From UBA7239 sp035430165 (lineage in GTDB: Bacteria > Pseudomonadota > Gammaproteobacteria > Pseudomonadales > UBA7239), in NCBI GenBank assembly GCA_035430165.1, contig DAOMGE010000011.1, positions 4,298 through 68,297 of the forward strand: 64,000 nucleotides of DNA, written 5' to 3'. Below are positions 26,762-35,332 of the stretch, one piece after another. The translations under genes and the position numbers were made by a program. Numbering within the stretch: position 1 is the first letter of the stretch; every line of letters begins with the position of its first letter. The notes below the pieces were generated by a model. The model made no database searches and was not told where the DNA came from. It was given only the letters and a program-made list of their open reading frames with translations.

Positions 26762-26776
26762 TGATAATGAATATCA
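26762..26776 (-). promoter_or_regulatory. Fur-box-like operator upstream of the porin gene
   Basis: TGATAAT-G-AATATCA, one mismatch from the 7-1-7 Fur core TGATAATGATTATCA, and part of the longer palindrome AATGATA-atgaa-TATCATT. It lies 34-48 nt upstream of the porin start and downstream of the ppk stop, so it should act on the porin. The window also encodes Fur. Other metal regulators of the same family recognise related sites, so iron is likely but not certain. Confidence 0.72.
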
Positions 26777-26800
26777 TTTGTGGGTGGAAGGCCTGTTTGC

Positions 26801-28954
26801 CTAATTCGCCAATTTGTCGAGCAGGATCTGCTGCGCCGTGCGCGGCTGCCGGTGCCTGGGTGCCAGCCGGTTGTAGTTACCACTGGCGTCCAGCTCCCAG
26901 GCCTGGGTGTTGTCATTCAGGTAGGCGTCCAGCTCGGCGCGGATACGTTTGATCTGCTTCTGGTGAAAGATCGGGAACGCGACTTCCACGCGATGCAGCA
27001 GGTTGCGCTCCATCCAGTCTGCGCTGGAGCAATAGATTTGCGGATCGCTGTTCTGGAAAAAATACACGCGCGAGTGTTCGAGGAAACGCCCGATAATCGA
27101 CACGACGCGGATATTGTCCGACACACCGGGAATGCGCGGTTTCAGGCAACAGACCCCACGCACAATCAGATCCACTTTCACGCCAGCTTGCGATGCGCGA
27201 TACAGTGCGCGAATCATCTTGCGTTCTGTCAGCCCGTTCACCTTGATGATGATGTGTGCGGGTTTGCCGCTTTTTGCCGCCTTGATTTCCTTGTCGATCA
27301 TCGCGAGCAATTGTTTTTGCAAGGTAAACGGCGCGTGCAGGAGCGATTGCATCTTGATGGTCTTACCCATGCCCGTGAGTTCCTGGAACACCTTGTGTAC
27401 ATCGGTACACAGTGTTTCGTCATCGGTGAGCAAACTGTAATCGGTATAGGCGCGTGCATTGCCGCTGTGATAATTGCCGGTGCCAAGATGCGCGTAGCGT
27501 TTCATCTTGCCGCCTTCGCGGCGCACGATCATCGACATTTTTGCATGTGTCTTGTAGCCGAGCACACCGTAAACCACTACCGCACCCGCTTCTTGCAAGC
27601 GGCTGGCCAGCAACAGGTTTTCTTCTTCATCAAAACGCGCGCGCAATTCAACTACCGCTGTCACTTCCTTGCCGTTGCGCGCCGCTTCTGCCAATGCATC
27701 AACAATTTCAGATTTTCCACCGGATCGATACAGCGTTTGCTTGATCGCCACCACATCGGGATCCTTGGCGGCACTGCGCAGGAAATCGATCACCGGTGTG
27801 AAGGACTGGAACGGGTGCAACAACAACTGGTCTTCGCGGCGGATGCTTTCAAAAATATTGCGGTCGCTATCGAGTGCCGCTGGCAATCCGGGCGCAAATG
27901 CCGGATAGGAAAGGTCGGGGCGCTGCAGCAGACTGTCGAGTTTCAGCAAGCGGTGCAGGTTTAACGGGCCATCCAGCCGGAACAATTCGCTCTCGTTCAG
28001 GTTGAACTGGTCGAGCAGGAATGCACACATATCGTCCGGACAATCTTTCGAGACTTCCAGTTTCACCGCCGTGCCAAAACGCCGGGAAGACAATTCTCCT
28101 TTCAAGGCCAGCGCGATGTCTTCCACTTCCGCCGCATTCATTTCCAGGTCAGCGTTGCGCGTCACACGAAACTTGTGGCAGTCGCGCACGGTCATGCCGG
28201 GGAAAAGTTCTTCAACATTGGCGTGGATTATCGAAGACAGGAATACAAAATTGTCGCCGCCGTCGGTCAGGTGTGATGGCATGCGGATAATGCGCGGCAT
28301 CGAGCGGGGCGTCGGCACAATGGCATAACCACTTTCGCGGCCAAACGCATCGCTGCCACTGAGTGACAGGATGAAATTGAGGCTCTTGTTGACCAGACGC
28401 GGAAACGGATGCGCGGGGTCAAGGCCGATCGGACTGATAACCGGCAGTATTTCTTCACGAAAATAACGGCGCGCCCACGCTGCCTGCTCCGGCGTCCACA
28501 AATTGCGGAACAGCAGGCGAATATTTTCCTTTTCCAGCGATGGCAGCAGGATGTTATTGAAAATTTCATATTGCAGTTTGACCGCCGCATGCACCTGACG
28601 CGAAATGACATCGAGCACATCGCGCGCGCGCATACCATCCGGGCCCGGCTGTTCGCGCTGGAATTCGATCTGTTTTTTCAGGCCCGCGACACGGATTTCA
28701 AAAAATTCATCCATGTTGGAACTGAAAATCAACAGGAAACGCACCCGTTCCAGCAATGGATGCGTTTCATCCAGCGCCTGGTCCAGTACGCGCAAGTTGA
28801 AAGCCAGTTGCGATAATTCGCGATTGATGTAGAGATCCTGTTTGCCAAGATCAATGACCGGGGCGAGGGCAGGTACATCTGCGTCAACCGCAGCGGGCAC
28901 AACTGGATTTGTATCTTTCACATGAAAACCATCGGGTATTACTGATATATTCAA
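26801..28954 (-). CDS. ppk: Polyphosphate kinase 1
   Basis: A 717-residue enzyme with the order N-domain (INRELSQLAFNLRVLDQA), head domain and two phospholipase-D-like C domains. TGNYHSGNARAYTDYSLL contains the histidine that is autophosphorylated, and HSRVYFFQNSDPQIYCSSADWMERNL the second catalytic region. It makes polyphosphate from ATP reversibly, usually at the inner membrane. The N-terminus has about 40 extra residues (VVPAAVDADVPALAPVIDL) before the conserved core; the next in-frame Met would cut into it, so 28954 is used. No ppx gene is adjacent. Confidence 0.95.
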   Translation of the reverse strand: MNISVIPDGFHVKDTNPVVPAAVDADVPALAPVIDLGKQDLYINRELSQLAFNLRVLDQALDETHPLLERVRFLLIFSSNMDEFFEIRVAGLKKQIEFQREQPGPDGMRARDVLDVISRQVHAAVKLQYEIFNNILLPSLEKENIRLLFRNLWTPEQAAWARRYFREEILPVISPIGLDPAHPFPRLVNKSLNFILSLSGSDAFGRESGYAIVPTPRSMPRIIRMPSHLTDGGDNFVFLSSIIHANVEELFPGMTVRDCHKFRVTRNADLEMNAAEVEDIALALKGELSSRRFGTAVKLEVSKDCPDDMCAFLLDQFNLNESELFRLDGPLNLHRLLKLDSLLQRPDLSYPAFAPGLPAALDSDRNIFESIRREDQLLLHPFQSFTPVIDFLRSAAKDPDVVAIKQTLYRSGGKSEIVDALAEAARNGKEVTAVVELRARFDEEENLLLASRLQEAGAVVVYGVLGYKTHAKMSMIVRREGGKMKRYAHLGTGNYHSGNARAYTDYSLLTDDETLCTDVHKVFQELTGMGKTIKMQSLLHAPFTLQKQLLAMIDKEIKAAKSGKPAHIIIKVNGLTERKMIRALYRASQAGVKVDLIVRGVCCLKPRIPGVSDNIRVVSIIGRFLEHSRVYFFQNSDPQIYCSSADWMERNLLHRVEVAFPIFHQKQIKRIRAELDAYLNDNTQAWELDASGNYNRLAPRHRQPRTAQQILLDKLAN

Positions 28955-29011
28955 TATATAACAGATTTATGACGACTACGTGAAAATCCACTCCGGCGAA
29001 AGCAGCGTTGC

Positions 29012-29710
29012 GTGAAAGCAGAATTCTCCCCCATCGGCATACTCCGTTCGCCTTTTCGCGAAAAATTCGGCATTCCGCGCCAACCGGGACTGGCACCACA
29101 CGCCATGAGTCGCCTGGTACTGTTACCGGAATTTTCCAGCGCCGCCTGTGTTGACGGCCTGGAAGGATTTTCCCACCTGTGGTTGTTGTTTCTTTTTCAT
29201 GGCACAGCCGCACAGGGCTGGCAGCCTTCGGTGCGCCCGCCACGACTGGGCGGCAACGCGCGGCGCGGCGTGTTTGCCACGCGCTCGATGTTCAGGCCGA
29301 ATCCTGTCGGTTTATCGGCTGTCGAACTGGTTGGCATTGTTGATGGCTTACACGGCAAGGAGCTGTTGTTGCGCGGCGCGGACCTGCTCGACGGCACGCC
29401 CATCCTTGATATCAAACCCTACATACCCTACGCCGATGCCAGACCGGATGCCCGCGCCGGTTTCGCACCTGTCGCACCAACAACACTGCCGGTCCACTGG
29501 ACAGAAAACGCACAGGCGCAAGCCGGTGCGCTACAGCTTTCCGGTGATTTGCGTTGCCTGATCGCAGAAGTGCTCGCACAGGATCCGCGCCCGGCATATC
29601 GTCACGACAGCGAGGATAACAATGAATACGGTGTGTGGCTGGACACGGTGAATGTGCGCTTCTGTTGCCGCGACGGTGTCATGCAGGTGCTCGCCGTCGA
29701 ACCACGCTGA
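29012..29710 (+). CDS. trmO: tRNA (adenine(37)-N6)-methyltransferase TrmO
   Basis: A 232-residue protein of the TsaA/YaeB family. FSPIGILRSPFREKFGIPRQP at the start, GFSHLWLLFLFH and GVFATRSMFRPNPVGLSAVEL are family hallmarks, with a smaller C-terminal domain from about residue 160. E. coli TrmO uses S-adenosylmethionine to methylate N6 of t6A37 in threonine tRNA. Start is GTG 29012, divergent from ppk with a 57-nt shared promoter region; ends 9 nt from the convergent yqiA stop. Confidence 0.93.
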   Translation: MKAEFSPIGILRSPFREKFGIPRQPGLAPHAMSRLVLLPEFSSAACVDGLEGFSHLWLLFLFHGTAAQGWQPSVRPPRLGGNARRGVFATRSMFRPNPVGLSAVELVGIVDGLHGKELLLRGADLLDGTPILDIKPYIPYADARPDARAGFAPVAPTTLPVHWTENAQAQAGALQLSGDLRCLIAEVLAQDPRPAYRHDSEDNNEYGVWLDTVNVRFCCRDGVMQVLAVEPR

Positions 29711-29718
29711 TCCGTTGA

Positions 29719-30312
29719 TCAACGCGCAATCCGCTGGCGCAAGAACGCCAGCATCCGGGAAAAATGGCGGTCGGCATTCTGGAACGCGTGGTCGCCCCCA
29801 TACTCGATGACAGCAGGGCTTTTGTAGAAATGCGTGGCGGCCTCACGGTAGTCCAGCGTTTCATCCGCTGTTTGCACCATCAACAACAGGTTTGCCGGCA
29901 CGACGGGCTGGTCGACATAAAGCCCGCGCAAATCCTCGACATGCTGTTGTGTCAGCACATAACGTTGCTGCGTATGGAAATTCTCGTTCTCACCCAGATA
30001 GCGCGACAGCGTTTCAAACGGACGCACAGCGGGATTGATCAACACCGCCGGCGCGCGAAATTTTTCTGCAAGGTACACCGCATAAAAGCCGCCGAGCGAA
30101 CTGCCGATAAACCCTGTGTGCTGCGGCGCCAGTGCGGCAAGTGTCTCGAGTTGTGCGATGGCATCCAGCGGGAACGGCGCCAGTGCCGGCACATGCAGTG
30201 TGACATCCGGATGATACGCGGCAATCCACTGGCTGAACTGTTGCGCCTTGTGTGACTGCGGCGAACTGTTGAAGCCATGGATATAAACAATGGAAAACGA
30301 TGTGCTATTCAT
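29719..30312 (-). CDS. yqiA: YqiA-like alpha/beta-hydrolase (esterase)
   Basis: A 197-residue protein with YIHGFNSSPQSHKAQ at the oxyanion end, the nucleophile elbow GFIGSSLGGFYAVYLAEK (serine about 76) and the C-terminal GGDHAFQN with the catalytic histidine. This is the YqiA/UPF0227 esterase pattern; E. coli YqiA prefers short-chain esters, but the physiological substrate is unknown. It is the last gene of the thiD-thiC-nudF-yqiB-cpdA-yqiA run, 20 nt after cpdA. In E. coli parE follows; here the unit ends. Confidence 0.88.
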   Translation of the reverse strand: MNSTSFSIVYIHGFNSSPQSHKAQQFSQWIAAYHPDVTLHVPALAPFPLDAIAQLETLAALAPQHTGFIGSSLGGFYAVYLAEKFRAPAVLINPAVRPFETLSRYLGENENFHTQQRYVLTQQHVEDLRGLYVDQPVVPANLLLMVQTADETLDYREAATHFYKSPAVIEYGGDHAFQNADRHFSRMLAFLRQRIAR

Positions 30313-30332
30313 TCTGTCAAGCAGTTATGCAA

Positions 30333-31148
30333 TCAATCATGGCCATAGCCGCGCGGCGCACCGGCCACACGAACCAGTTCGCCAACGCGCACGACATCGC
30401 TGTCAAAGGTACCGTCATTGTGCAGGGCAAAACGGCGATAGCCCGGCGGGAAATCGTCTTCTGCATAATCATCGCTGTTGCCGCGAAACTGGATGCAGGT
30501 CGACGGCGTGGAAATAAAACGGTAGTGCAATCGATCCAGCTGCCACTCCTGGTGTACATGGCCGTTGCAGACCATACGCAATTGCGGGGTGCTGTCGAAC
30601 AGCGTCAATAACTGTTCCGCATTGGCAACGCGTTGCGGATCCAGCCACGCACAACCGACTGGCAGGATATGGTGATGCACAAACACGGCAGCATATTTTT
30701 CGGGATGTTCACGCAGCGCCGTCGCCAGCCATGTCAGCTCGCTTTGTGAAACCGCGCCATTAACTTCGTCCTCGACGTGGCTGTCCAGCAACAGGATTTG
30801 CCAGTGCGGCAGGATAATTTGTTTGGTGCGCAAGCGTTCGTGGTTACCCACTGACGCCATCGGCTCCACGTGGTCATGATTGCCGGGCAACCAGAAATAA
30901 GGCGCCGGCAATTGCTCCAGCTTTTCCATCAACAACCTGTAAGCGCGCTCGTCACCTTCATGCGTCAGGTCGCCCGTAACCAGAAACAGGTCGTTTTTCC
31001 TGTCGTCATGCTGGATGCCATCAATTACCTGCTGCAAGCTGTCGGAGGTGTTGACGCCGGAGAGCAAACTGTCGCGTTCATTATGGATATGGCAATCGGT
31101 GATCTGTGCCAGATATACCGGCGCGTTTTTATTGAAATGGTAGATCAC
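30333..31148 (-). CDS. cpdA: 3',5'-cyclic AMP phosphodiesterase CpdA
   Basis: A 271-residue calcineurin-like metallophosphoesterase with all metal-binding motifs: ITDCHI (DxH), VTGDLTHEG (GDxxH), LPGNHDH (GNHD), FVHHH and CNGHVHQEW (GHxH). The family hydrolyses cAMP to AMP and so tunes CRP-type regulation; type IV pilus function in Pseudomonas is cAMP-dependent through the Pil-Chp system, genes for which lie at 41-55 kb. Its start overlaps the yqiB stop by 4 nt. Substrate is inferred from strong resemblance and the conserved nudF-yqiB-cpdA-yqiA order. Confidence 0.92.
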   Translation of the reverse strand: MIYHFNKNAPVYLAQITDCHIHNERDSLLSGVNTSDSLQQVIDGIQHDDRKNDLFLVTGDLTHEGDERAYRLLMEKLEQLPAPYFWLPGNHDHVEPMASVGNHERLRTKQIILPHWQILLLDSHVEDEVNGAVSQSELTWLATALREHPEKYAAVFVHHHILPVGCAWLDPQRVANAEQLLTLFDSTPQLRMVCNGHVHQEWQLDRLHYRFISTPSTCIQFRGNSDDYAEDDFPPGYRRFALHNDGTFDSDVVRVGELVRVAGAPRGYGHD

Positions 31149-31648
31149 GGCAGCCGCTTCCCTTCCGCTATTTTCGTATCCGTATGGATCGGCTCAATGT
31201 CCAGTACAAAACCGTGCAACAGGCAATGCGTCAGCCATTCACCGAGCAGGAAATTCCATTGCTGTTTTTCATCCGGCAAATGCATCCTGTGATTCGGGTA
31301 TTCACTGCGCAACGCTATATTGCGCTGGTGCTGGAAGGCAACCACTTCAGCCATGCACGCATCGTGATAGAGGCGCACATGGAACGTGGCGCTCAAGCCC
31401 CAGGCAGGGCGTGCACCGAATTCGGCAATTTCCAGCGAGGTGGTGTAACGCGAACGCTCGATAACAGAAAACTGGAAGCGTCGTGTCTGTTGCGGTGAAT
31501 CGGCGAGACCGATCAGGCGGCGATCGGTTTGCGAGATAGTCGGCAGGATTTTCAGCAAGCGCGCGTAGTTGACTTCACATTCTGCATGCAGGATCTGAAG
31601 GTCAACGTGATAGCGCTGTTTGCGGGCAATATCCAGTGCCATACTCAA
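31145..31648 (-). CDS. yqiB: YqiB family protein (DUF1249)
   Basis: A 167-residue protein with the DUF1249 pattern: CEVNYARLLKILP, RRFQFSVIERSRYTTSLEI, FHVRLYHDACMAEVVAFQ and LPDEKQQWNFLLGEWLTHCL. No signal peptide or membrane helix. Its function is unknown; in E. coli yqiB lies between nudF and cpdA exactly as here. Spacing is 23 nt from nudF and a 4-nt overlap with cpdA, so translation is probably coupled. Confidence 0.9.
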   Translation of the reverse strand: MSMALDIARKQRYHVDLQILHAECEVNYARLLKILPTISQTDRRLIGLADSPQQTRRFQFSVIERSRYTTSLEIAEFGARPAWGLSATFHVRLYHDACMAEVVAFQHQRNIALRSEYPNHRMHLPDEKQQWNFLLGEWLTHCLLHGFVLDIEPIHTDTKIAEGKRLP

Positions 31649-31671
31649 GGGCTCGTTGTCGTCGCCTGGCG

Positions 31672-32292
31672 CTATGCCTGTCTGCGCAAGCTTTCACGGT
31701 TAAGTTGCAGCCATTGCAATGCAATAATCGTCGCGGCGTTATTGATGCTCCCGTTCAGCATAGCACCAAACGTATCAGCCGTGGCAAAGGTCTTGACCCG
31801 GATATCTTCTGCTTCCTCTGCGAGACCAAACACGCCCGCCACACTGTCCGGCAGGTCAACCCGCGCACAAAACAGGTGCAGGTGTTCATCTGTGCCGCCG
31901 GGGCTGCTGTAATAGCTGCAGATTTTTTGCAGTTGCGATGCAGTAATCGACAAGCCGGTTTCTTCCTCAACCTCGCGTATCGCCACGACCTCGGCCGATT
32001 CATCAGGCTTCATCATGCCGGCGACAACTTCCCAGACCCAGGCGCCCGCCGCATTGTCGAGACAACCAATCCGGAACTGCTGCGCCAATGCGACGCAATC
32101 ACGCTGCGGGTCATACAACAATACGCCGACCGACTCGCCACGCACCAGCAATTCGCGCTCGATGCATCGACTCCATTCGCCGCTGAACAAGCGGTGTCGC
32201 AAACGGTAACGCAGCACCCTGAAAAAACCGGCAAACGCTGTTTCGGTTTTCTCGATAACGATATCGCTTTCAACAAACCTGTGCGAAAACAT
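31672..32292 (-). CDS. nudF: ADP-ribose pyrophosphatase (Nudix hydrolase NudF)
   Basis: A 206-residue Nudix enzyme; the Nudix box GMMKPDESAEVVAIREVEEE followed by TGL matches GX5EX7REUXEEXGU fully. Upstream, YDPQRDCVALAQQFRIG and downstream YYSSPGGTDEHLHLFCARVD are typical of NudF. It hydrolyses ADP-ribose to AMP and ribose 5-phosphate. ATG 32292 gives the E. coli-like length; a longer in-frame reading would extend into thiC. Located 13 nt after the thiC stop, so probably read through from the thiamine genes. Confidence 0.92.
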   Translation of the reverse strand: MFSHRFVESDIVIEKTETAFAGFFRVLRYRLRHRLFSGEWSRCIERELLVRGESVGVLLYDPQRDCVALAQQFRIGCLDNAAGAWVWEVVAGMMKPDESAEVVAIREVEEETGLSITASQLQKICSYYSSPGGTDEHLHLFCARVDLPDSVAGVFGLAEEAEDIRVKTFATADTFGAMLNGSINNAATIIALQWLQLNRESLRRQA

Positions 32293-32305
32293 CGTCAACC
32301 GGCCA

Positions 32306-34228
32306 TCACACCCTGTGATAAATCGCACTGCCGCTGTCGCGGAACTCGCGCGATTTTTCAGCCATTTCCTGCTCAACATCAATCATGCGTACCGTGTCTG
32401 CCTCGCCAATATGCATCTCTAGCGAGGCAGCACCTTCTGTTTTCGCCACATAGTCGCGAACATCCTGCGTGATTTTCATCGAGCAGAATTTCGGGCCGCA
32501 CATCGAACAGAAGTGGGCAACTTTTGCGGATTCTTTCGGCAGGGTTTCATCATGGTAACTGCGCGCCGTATCAGGATCGAGGCCAAGATTGAACTGGTCT
32601 TCCCAGCGGAATTCAAAACGCGCTTTCGACAAGGCGTTATCGCGCAACTGCGCACCGGGATGGCCTTTTGCGAGATCCGCCGCATGTGCAGCAATCTTGT
32701 AGGTGATGATGCCGGTTTTCACATCCTCTTTGTTTGGCAACCCGAGATGCTCTTTCGGTGTGACATAACACAACATCGCACAACCGAACCAGCCGATCAT
32801 CGCCGCACCGATACCCGACGTGATGTGGTCGTATCCGGGTGCAATATCCGTCACCAGTGGCCCCAGCGTGTAGAACGGTGCTTCGTCGCAGTGCTTCAAT
32901 TGTTTATCCATGTTTTCTTTCACCATGTGCATCGGCACATGGCCCGGGCCCTCGATCATCACCTGCACGTCGTGTTTCCACGCAATTTGCGTCAACTCGC
33001 CCAGCGTTTCCAGCTCGCCGAATTGCGCGGCGTCATTGGCGTCTGCTACCGAGCCGGGACGCAGGCCATCGCCGAGCGAAAAACTCACGTCGTACGCTTT
33101 CATGATTTCGCAAATGTCTTCGAAATGTGTGTAGAGGAAATTTTCCTTGTGGTGTGCGAGACACCATTTCGCCATGATGGATCCACCACGCGAGACAATA
33201 CCTGTCATGCGCTTTGCCGTGAGCGGCACATAACGCAACAGGACACCAGCATGGATCGTGAAATAATCCACGCCCTGCTCGGCTTGCTCGATCAGTGTGT
33301 CGCGGAAAATTTCCCAGGTCAGGTTTTCTGCGATGCCATCCACTTTTTCCAGCGCCTGATAAATCGGTACGGTGCCGACTGGAACCGGTGAATTGCGGAT
33401 AATCCACTCACGTGTTTCGTGTATGTTTTTGCCAGTGGACAAATCCATCATCGTGTCGGCACCCCAGCGGATGCCCCAGGTCAGTTTTGCCACTTCTTCC
33501 TCAATGGACGAACCGAGCGCCGAGTTGCCGATATTGCCATTGATTTTCACGAGAAAGTTGCGGCCGATGATCATCGGCTCCAGTTCAATATGGTTGATGT
33601 TTGCCGGAATAATGGCGCGGCCACGCGCAATTTCGTCACGCACGAATTCTGCCGTGATTTCTTTGGGGATCGCCGCACCAAACGAATTGCCCGCGTGCTG
33701 GTAATCGAGCACACCGGCTTCGGCGAGCTGTGCGCGCTTCATGTTTTCGCGGATCGCGATGTATTCCATCTCCGGCGTGATAATGCCTTGGCGGGCGTAA
33801 TGCATTTGCGACACATTGTGGCCCGCTTTCGCACGGCGCGGCTCGCGCAAGTGACGGAAGCGCAAATGGGCGAGATTGTTGTCGCCGAGACGCTCTTGTG
33901 TGTAGGTCGAGCTGGCACTGCCCAGCACTTCGGTGTCGTTCCTTTCAAGAATCCACGTGCTGCGCACATCAGGCAAGCCTTTGCGCACATCAATCTTTAC
34001 TGCGGGATCGGTATAGGGGCCAGACGTATCGTAGACGCGGATGGCGGCATTTTTTTCCACGCCTTTTTCCAGCTGTGTATCGGTCAGCGAAATTTCACGC
34101 ATGGGCACACGGATATCCGGCCGGCTGCCCTCAATATAAATCTTGCGCGAACCGGGCAGTGGCGCGACCGAGGCGGAGTCGACCTGCGCCGTGTCGGCGA
34201 GGTCTTTTTCCAGTTTGACGATACTCAT
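32306..34228 (-). CDS. thiC: Phosphomethylpyrimidine synthase ThiC
   Basis: A 640-residue radical SAM-type enzyme that converts aminoimidazole ribotide to hydroxymethylpyrimidine phosphate in thiamine synthesis. The iron-sulfur motif is the non-canonical CX2CX4C, Cys574-Cys577-Cys582 in FCSMCGPKFCSM, close to the C-terminus as in the family. Other hallmarks: MHYARQGIITPEMEYIAIRE and MIEGPGHVPMH. It lies 2 nt after thiD and is part of the riboswitch-headed operon. Confidence 0.97.
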   Translation of the reverse strand: MSIVKLEKDLADTAQVDSASVAPLPGSRKIYIEGSRPDIRVPMREISLTDTQLEKGVEKNAAIRVYDTSGPYTDPAVKIDVRKGLPDVRSTWILERNDTEVLGSASSTYTQERLGDNNLAHLRFRHLREPRRAKAGHNVSQMHYARQGIITPEMEYIAIRENMKRAQLAEAGVLDYQHAGNSFGAAIPKEITAEFVRDEIARGRAIIPANINHIELEPMIIGRNFLVKINGNIGNSALGSSIEEEVAKLTWGIRWGADTMMDLSTGKNIHETREWIIRNSPVPVGTVPIYQALEKVDGIAENLTWEIFRDTLIEQAEQGVDYFTIHAGVLLRYVPLTAKRMTGIVSRGGSIMAKWCLAHHKENFLYTHFEDICEIMKAYDVSFSLGDGLRPGSVADANDAAQFGELETLGELTQIAWKHDVQVMIEGPGHVPMHMVKENMDKQLKHCDEAPFYTLGPLVTDIAPGYDHITSGIGAAMIGWFGCAMLCYVTPKEHLGLPNKEDVKTGIITYKIAAHAADLAKGHPGAQLRDNALSKARFEFRWEDQFNLGLDPDTARSYHDETLPKESAKVAHFCSMCGPKFCSMKITQDVRDYVAKTEGAASLEMHIGEADTVRMIDVEQEMAEKSREFRDSGSAIYHRV

Positions 34229-34230
34229 GA

Positions 34231-35037
34231 CTAGCGCTCCTGAAAGCGGTGCATATCAAATTCGTGAAAATGCTTCAGCGGACCATTGCCGCGCCACTTG
34301 TCAGCCTGTGCGGCGGACAAGGCGCGGCGAACGAATCCGCGCGAGTTGTGTATAGCTTCGGTCAGCGACAATTGCTGGGCCATAAAACTGGCGATGGCGG
34401 AGGTCAGGGTGCAACCCGTGCCACGCTGGTTGCGGGTTTCTATGCGTGGCGAACGGAATTCTTCCTCTTGCTCACCCTGTATCAGTACGTCTGTGCAGTA
34501 TTCGCTCTCGCTTTCGCCGCCGGTAATCAGCACCGCCACGCCAGTCTTCTCTGACCACAGTTGCGCGACTTCGCGATATTCATTGCCGAATAATTCGCGG
34601 GCTTCGGATTCATTCGGCGTAACCAGGGTAGCCAGCGGCATCAGGCGGGCACGCAGGGTATCCACGCCATCTTCATCGAGGAGTACCGCACCGCTGCTGG
34701 CAAAAATGACGGGGTCCAGGATAACGGGGATCCCCGGATGCTGGCTGATCGCCTCGGCGACTACGGTGACAAGTTCGGCAGTGCCCAGCATGCCAATCTT
34801 GATGGCCGAGGGTTTGTAGGCGAGGCCTGCATCGATCTGGCTGCGAAGCTGTTGCGCCGATACGGGCCAGACGCCGTGTACTCCCTCGCCGTCCTGCGCC
34901 GTAATGGCAGTGATTGCTGTCAGGGCATAGGCGCCGCAGACACTGATGGTCTTGATGTCGGCCTGTATGCCCGCACCGCCGCTGGTGTCGGATCCCGCGA
35001 TACTCAGTACACAAATTGGCGTATTGTTTTGCTGCAT
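34231..35037 (-). CDS. thiD: Hydroxymethylpyrimidine/phosphomethylpyrimidine kinase ThiD
   Basis: A 268-residue ribokinase-fold enzyme with SIAGSDTSGGAGIQADIKT at the N-terminus and the ATP/anion-hole motif RGTGCTLTSAIASFMAQ near residue 213. It phosphorylates hydroxymethylpyrimidine twice to the diphosphate that joins thiazole phosphate. First gene after the TPP riboswitch on the - strand, and directly upstream of thiC. No thiE domain is fused. Confidence 0.95.
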   Translation of the reverse strand: MQQNNTPICVLSIAGSDTSGGAGIQADIKTISVCGAYALTAITAITAQDGEGVHGVWPVSAQQLRSQIDAGLAYKPSAIKIGMLGTAELVTVVAEAISQHPGIPVILDPVIFASSGAVLLDEDGVDTLRARLMPLATLVTPNESEARELFGNEYREVAQLWSEKTGVAVLITGGESESEYCTDVLIQGEQEEEFRSPRIETRNQRGTGCTLTSAIASFMAQQLSLTEAIHNSRGFVRRALSAAQADKWRGNGPLKHFHEFDMHRFQER

Positions 35038-35085
35038 GTGGTAACCACCCTGGTTGGGGGCGCAGCAAAGGCAGGAAGGAAGTCT

Positions 35086-35180
35086 GCTTTCCTACGCCGG
35101 CATTATCCGGATCAGGTTTGCGGGTGTTTCTCAGCCAGCGATCCCGCCATAACTGGCAGAATAAGCATGGCACCCCGAGC
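35086..35180 (-). promoter_or_regulatory. TPP (THI-element) riboswitch upstream of thiD
   Basis: On the - strand the sequence reads TCGGGGTGCC ... GGCTGAGA ... ACCCGC AAACCTGATCCGGATAATG CCGGCGTAGGAAA. It contains the conserved CTGAGA and CCTGAT..GATAATGCCGGCGTAGG cores of the thiamine pyrophosphate aptamer. It begins about 143 nt and ends about 48 nt before thiD. Binding of TPP should repress thiD-thiC and anything co-transcribed. The expression platform between 35040 and 35085 (a GC- and A/G-rich segment) shows no T-tract terminator, so translational control is more likely. Confidence 0.95.
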
Positions 35181-35332
35181 TTTCTGCAGTGTAGGGTCAG
35201 CCGCTGGTAGTGTCCAGCTGCTCCGGCGGTAACGGTCGCGGTATTCCCTTAGCAACGCCTGAAGCCTGACGCAATCCAATTTGCTAGACTGCGGAACGGA
35301 AATAATCCGGCTTTACTATGGGAACTCTGTTT

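Noticed and set aside
25976..26764. 262-codon frame on the + strand
   Set aside because: Antisense to the porin, which has a signal peptide, ribosome site and family features.
26780..27964. 394-codon frame on the + strand
   Set aside because: Antisense to ppk, His/Cys-rich low-similarity product with no domain; typical shadow frame.
32513..33391. 292-codon frame on the + strand
   Set aside because: Antisense to thiC, whose motifs are complete.
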